From contig CAZDJK010000002.1 of NCBI GenBank assembly GCA_964505725.1, positions 1 through 64,000 on the forward strand: DNA of 64,000 nt. The letters are read 5' to 3'. Below, one piece after another: positions 61,017 to 64,000 of the stretch. Below the pieces are notes generated by a model that was given only the letters and a program-made list of their open reading frames with translations, did not search any database and was not told the DNA's origin. Positions within the stretch are counted from its first letter, which is position 1. Each line of letters starts with the position of its first letter. Position numbers and translations under genes: made by a program. The DNA is from CAVRJC01 sp964505725 (GTDB lineage Bacteria > Actinomycetota > Acidimicrobiia > IMCC26256 > DASPTH01).

Positions 61017-61495
61017 AGACGCTCCACCTCCTCCGCCACGCGAAGTCGGATTGGTCCGACTCGGCGCTCGACGACCGCGACCGGCCGCTCAACCCCCGGG
61101 GCAAGCGGGCGCGGCGCCTGCTCGCCGCGCACGTCGAAGGGTGGCCCGTGGATCTCGTCGTGTGCTCGACCGCGCGCCGGGCTCGCCAGACCGCGGCCCC
61201 GGTGGTCCGCACCCTGGGCTGCCCGCTCGAGCTGCGGGACTCGCTCTACGGCACCGACGCCCACGAGCTGTTGTCGGAGGTGCGCGTGCTCCCCGACTCG
61301 GCCGCCTCCGTGATGCTCGTGGGCCACAACCCCGCGACCGAGCAGCTGTCGGAGCTCCTCACCGGCGTCGACTCGCGGTACCCGACGGCCGCGCTCGGGA
61401 GCATCGGCCTGACCGTCGACCGGTGGGCCGACGTGGCGCCGGGCGCGGGCACCCTCCGCTCCCTCTACGTCGCTCGCGACGAGGATCCCGACTAG
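61013..61495 (+). CDS. SixA-like histidine phosphatase
   Basis: A 160-residue histidine-phosphatase-superfamily protein of the SixA branch. It starts KTLHLLRHAKSDWSD, where RHA holds the phospho-accepting His, and has CSTARRARQTAAPV and VMLVGHNPATEQLSELL with the second catalytic His. It may dephosphorylate phosphohistidine or small phosphoesters. GTG at 61013 overlaps the stop of the methyltransferase gene. Confidence 0.88.
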   Translation: MKTLHLLRHAKSDWSDSALDDRDRPLNPRGKRARRLLAAHVEGWPVDLVVCSTARRARQTAAPVVRTLGCPLELRDSLYGTDAHELLSEVRVLPDSAASVMLVGHNPATEQLSELLTGVDSRYPTAALGSIGLTVDRWADVAPGAGTLRSLYVARDEDPD

Positions 61496-61508
61496 CCGGA
61501 CGCCGTGT

Positions 61509-61634
61509 TCAGTCGAGCGCGAGCTCGAGCAGGCCGCCGAGGATCGCCAGGTTCTTCAACCTGTGCGTGGTCTGCCGCGCGCGCGCCGCCGGGTCGGTCT
61601 CGTCCCACCGCACATCGCGGGCCCGTGCTCGCAC
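61509..61634 (-). pseudogene. Remnant C-terminus of a DoxX-family membrane protein
   Basis: A short minus-strand frame, 41 residues, ending WDETDPAARARQTTHRLKNL then AILGGLLELALD. The string HRLKNLAILGGLL is typical of the final helix of DoxX proteins, preceded by the usual charged loop. No earlier part of the gene was found upstream, which is the PiT gene. It is most likely a decay fragment rather than a small gene. Confidence 0.45.
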
Positions 61635-61675
61635 GACGGACGTTTCGCTCGTCGCCCGTCCGGGCATCCAAGGTG

Positions 61676-62620
61676 ATGACTGTCTATCTCATCGCCGCGA
61701 TCGCGTTCGCCGTCGCGTGCGGCGTGAACGACGGCGGCGCGCTGGTGGCCCTGAGCCTCCGGGTTCCGGTCCTGCGCCCGCTCACCGCGGTTCTGGTCCT
61801 GTCGACGTTCGTCGCCGTCGTGCCGCTCGTGCTCGGGACGCGCGTCGCGTCCACGTTGACCAGCCACATCGTGGCGTTCACCGGTGCCGACGGCCGGGTC
61901 GCGACGGTCGTCGCGGTCGTCGCAACGCTCGGCATCGTGTCCACCCTCGCGCGACTGCGGGTGCCGACGAGCCTCTCTCTTGCGCTCATCGGCGCCATGG
62001 TCGGGAGCGGGCTCGGCTTCGGGTTCCCGGTGTCGTGGTCGACGACCGGCTTGGTGATGGCCTTCGGGATCGTCGGGCCGTTCGTGGGCGCGGCACTGGC
62101 GCTCGCGCTGATCGTCGCGTTCGCAGCCGCACCCGCAGGGCCGCGCGTGACCCGTCGGCTCCACGTCGTCGGGTACGGCGCCGAGTGCGTCGCGTACGGC
62201 GCCAACGACGGGCAGCGGATGTTGGCGGTGTTCGCGCTGGCCGTCGTGGGTGCGAGCCGGGTGGCGCTCCCGGTGTGGCAGCTCGCGATCATCGCGGCGT
62301 CGTTCTCGATCGGGGCGATGGTCGGGCTGTTCCGCTATTCAGGGACGCTCGGCGGGGACCTCGCGCCCATGCGTCCTCACGACGGCGCGGTCGCCGAGAT
62401 GGGCGGCGCGGGCGCGTCGTTCGCCGGCGTGGTCCTGGGCGCCCCATTGAGCATGACGCAGGCGATCACGGGTGGTCTCGTGGGCGCCGCGACCCCGCGC
62501 GGTTGGAAGCGCGTGCGGTGGGCGCGTACGAGCCGGGTCGGGATCGCGTGGCTCGCCACGCTCCCGGCCGCGCTCCTCGCGGGGGCTGCACTCGGGCTCG
62601 CCGTCCACTCGGTCGTATGA
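61676..62620 (+). CDS. PiT-type inorganic phosphate transporter
   Basis: A 314-residue membrane protein with about eight to ten hydrophobic segments. Two inverted family signatures are present in altered form: CGVNDGGALVAL near the start and AYGANDGQRMLAVFAL in the second half (family consensus GANDxxN). It is shorter than most PiT proteins. The ATG at 61676 is a compromise; GTG at 61673 is possible and the ribosome site is weak. Its stop overlaps the start of a DUF47/PhoU-like gene, the usual partner of PiT. Confidence 0.8.
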   Translation: MTVYLIAAIAFAVACGVNDGGALVALSLRVPVLRPLTAVLVLSTFVAVVPLVLGTRVASTLTSHIVAFTGADGRVATVVAVVATLGIVSTLARLRVPTSLSLALIGAMVGSGLGFGFPVSWSTTGLVMAFGIVGPFVGAALALALIVAFAAAPAGPRVTRRLHVVGYGAECVAYGANDGQRMLAVFALAVVGASRVALPVWQLAIIAASFSIGAMVGLFRYSGTLGGDLAPMRPHDGAVAEMGGAGASFAGVVLGAPLSMTQAITGGLVGAATPRGWKRVRWARTSRVGIAWLATLPAALLAGAALGLAVHSVV

Positions 62621-63246
62621 GCCGGCTGCGCAAGCTCGCGCGCGATCTCCTGGGTCGCTCCGATGCCGCGGTGATCGAGCCGCTCTGTGGGCAGATGGAG
62701 CTCGTGTCCTGCGCCGTCCACGCCGTCCGCGAGGCCTGTTGCGCCTCGCGGCCCGCGAGCGGCGCCATGACCGCGCTCGAACAGAGGGGCGACGAGCAGC
62801 TGAGCGCGTTCACCCGCACGCTGACGGCTTCGCTCACCACGCCGATCGACCGGGAGGATCTCTACCGGCTGTCCCGCTCGATCGACGACGTGCTCGACAA
62901 CCTCCGTGACTTCGACCGTGAGCTCGGGCTCTACCGCCCCCCGGAACCTCGAGCATTCCTGCCCGTCATCGACTCCATCGGAGAGGCGACAGAAGCGTTG
63001 CGGTGCGCGATCGACGCGCTGGGCACCGGGGTGCGGGAGGCGGCGAGCGCGGCGCGGGAGGCGGATCACGCCGCGGCGCAGGTCCGTCACCGCTACGAGG
63101 ACGCGATCGCCGATGTGCTCGAGCGTCCGGCCGACTCGGCGTCGCTGCGTCAACGCGAGCTGCTCCGCCGGCTCGACGTGGTCGGACTGCGACTCGGGGA
63201 AGCCGTGAACGCGCTGTCCGACGGCATCCTCAAGCGGCTCGACTGA
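62617..63246 (+). CDS. DUF47 (PhoU-like) protein, PiT partner
   Basis: A 209-residue helical protein of the DUF47/PhoU-like family. IDREDLYRLSRSIDDVLDNL is the metal-binding family motif (ExxD-type) and a second similar helix pair follows (HRYEDAIADVLERP). It is thought to gate PiT-type phosphate transport. ATG at 62617 overlaps the PiT stop (ATGA), so they are coupled. A strong terminator follows. Confidence 0.86.
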   Translation: MSRLRKLARDLLGRSDAAVIEPLCGQMELVSCAVHAVREACCASRPASGAMTALEQRGDEQLSAFTRTLTASLTTPIDREDLYRLSRSIDDVLDNLRDFDRELGLYRPPEPRAFLPVIDSIGEATEALRCAIDALGTGVREAASAAREADHAAAQVRHRYEDAIADVLERPADSASLRQRELLRRLDVVGLRLGEAVNALSDGILKRLD

Positions 63247-63258
63247 GTCCGGACGCGC

Positions 63259-63291
63259 CGGTGCCCGCCGGGTAGGACCCGGCGGGCACCG
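63259..63291. terminator. Bidirectional terminator between convergent genes
   Basis: A perfect 14-bp GC-rich stem (63259-63272 with 63278-63291, arm CGGTGCCCGCCGGG) with a 5-base loop lies between two convergent stop codons. No T-run on either side. Confidence 0.6.
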
Positions 63292-63315
63292 ACCTGCCCG
63301 AGCGCCCCGGCTGCG

Positions 63316-63771
63316 TCAGCTCTGCGACGGGGCCACTGCCTTCTGGCCCCAGGTGCGGTCGACGAACTTGGTGACCACGCCGCTCACCTTGCCCTCGAGC
63401 GTCGCCGCCCGTGCGCTCGTGATGCGACCATTGCTCTCCGCCTTGGCGATGAACGCGTTGAGCTTCTGCGTGAGATCGTTCACCACCGCGTCGCGGCTGG
63501 AACCGTGTGCGGCCGCGTACTGGCCGATGGTCTGCCCGCCCTGGAGCGCGGTCTTCAGCTCCTGGGGCGACGTGCTGGTGAGGTTCAGCACGTCCCGCAG
63601 CCCGGCGCGACGAACGTGGCGCCGGATGACCGGGTGCCCCTTCGTCGCCGGGGCGGTCGCCGTGGCGCCGCTGCCCGAGCCAGTTCCGTCGGCGGCAGAG
63701 GCGATGCCCGTGGCGCCGAACACCAGGGTCCCCGCGACGACGATCCCGGCGACGAGCTTCTTCGTGTCCAT
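63316..63771 (-). CDS. Secreted hypothetical protein
   Basis: A 151-residue exported protein of unknown family. Signal peptide: KKLVAGIVVAGTLVFGATGI then ASAADG. A Gly/Ser/Thr/Ala linker precedes a helical domain containing QELKTALQGGQTIGQYAAAH and AVVNDLTQKLNAFIAKAES, a pattern seen in small actinobacterial secreted proteins. ATG at 63771, with AGGGAGAG upstream. Convergent with the DUF47 gene across a terminator. Confidence 0.75.
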   Translation of the reverse strand: MDTKKLVAGIVVAGTLVFGATGIASAADGTGSGSGATATAPATKGHPVIRRHVRRAGLRDVLNLTSTSPQELKTALQGGQTIGQYAAAHGSSRDAVVNDLTQKLNAFIAKAESNGRITSARAATLEGKVSGVVTKFVDRTWGQKAVAPSQS

Positions 63772-63933
63772 CTCGACTCTCCCTTGTCCCCTGCTCCGAT
63801 TTTCTCCGCTGCCACGAGCCGGGGGGTGTCGGCTCATCGCAACCCATACAACCCTCGGAACATCAGGGTTCTGTGAGGCGACCGGCAGCAGCCGGCCAAG
63901 CAGGGCGAGCGCCGAGCGGGGTAGCTTCCGGTC

Positions 63934-64000
63934 ATGGCGTCGTCCGTGACCATCGACCTCGACGGCCCTGTGGGCGTGGTCGAGCTGCACCGGCCCCCGA
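63934..64000 (+). CDS. Enoyl-CoA hydratase/isomerase-family protein, 5' end only
   Basis: The first 22 codons of a gene leaving the window: MASSVTIDLDGPVGVVELHR, then PP. The string VGVVELHRPP matches the first strand of the crotonase family. No further test is possible here. The start ATG at 63934 has GTAGCTTCCGG upstream with no strong ribosome site. Confidence 0.6.
   Translation, partial: MASSVTIDLDGPVGVVELHRPP

Noticed and set aside
1..64000. CRISPR arrays, rRNA genes or prophage structural genes
   Set aside because: No regularly spaced repeats, rRNA-like sequence or phage structural proteins were found on reading through the window.

Overview
This 64 kb window is high-GC DNA from an actinomycete-type bacterium, probably of the Acidimicrobiia or a near relative. 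That is an inference from gene content: DUF2630, DUF3054, DUF5996 and TIGR03084 proteins, an Eis-like acetyltransferase, a mycothiol-type DinB protein, frequent GTG starts, GTGA/ATGA gene overlaps, and a multi-copy family of cyclase-STAND proteins. No rRNA or CRISPR is visible; one tRNA is present. Several genes are broken by single lesions (one frameshift, two in-frame TGA codons), which may be real decay or assembly error.

Layout. 1-4.9 kb is an accessory edge: a transposase tail, a secreted sedolisin-type (S53) peptidase with Fn3 and PKD modules and a CRP-like upstream site, a remnant of an IS6-type transposase, and an intact IS3-family element with perfect 24-bp terminal repeats. 5.3-20.9 kb holds five large paralogues (four intact, one frameshifted). 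Each has a class III nucleotidyl cyclase domain, a STAND/NB-ARC-like ATPase and a helical-repeat C-terminus, and none has the LuxR DNA-binding domain seen in related mycobacterial proteins. Four of the five carry the same promoter (GTGACG, 18 bp, TTTACT) about 30 bp before the start codon. 21.0-24.6 kb looks like a small mobile element beside tRNA-Arg(CCT): an AlpA-type regulator, repeated operators, a tyrosine-recombinase-like protein that has lost its catalytic residues, and a translationally coupled transposase-like protein with an in-frame stop.

24.7-64 kb looks like core genome. It holds an OpuC-type osmolyte ABC transporter (25.5-29.2 kb), acyl-CoA and small-molecule metabolism (29.3-33 kb), a decayed GT2 glycosyltransferase, phosphoglycerate mutase and a dienelactone hydrolase-like gene. 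A sulfur-linked block follows (38.1-44.3 kb): CysQ, a LysR regulator, a rhodanese, carbonic anhydrase, cysteine dioxygenase and a sulfonate/taurine-type ABC transporter. Next are a KdpDE-like two-component pair, an ammonium transporter/PII pair with a GlnR-like operator, fatty-acid acyl-CoA dehydrogenase with a TetR regulator, and an asymmetric heterodimeric ABC exporter. The window ends with an Eis-like GNAT, two coupled single-span envelope proteins, an HtrA-like protease, a three-gene operon headed by an HExxH protein of unknown family, a PiT/DUF47 phosphate module, and the start of an enoyl-CoA hydratase gene.

The most unusual parts are the cyclase-STAND array with its duplicated promoter module, and the defective-integrase/transposase couple next to the tRNA. 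A cAMP theme may link regions: the array could make cyclic nucleotides, and the S53 peptidase promoter has a near-consensus CRP site at about -71. That link is a hypothesis.
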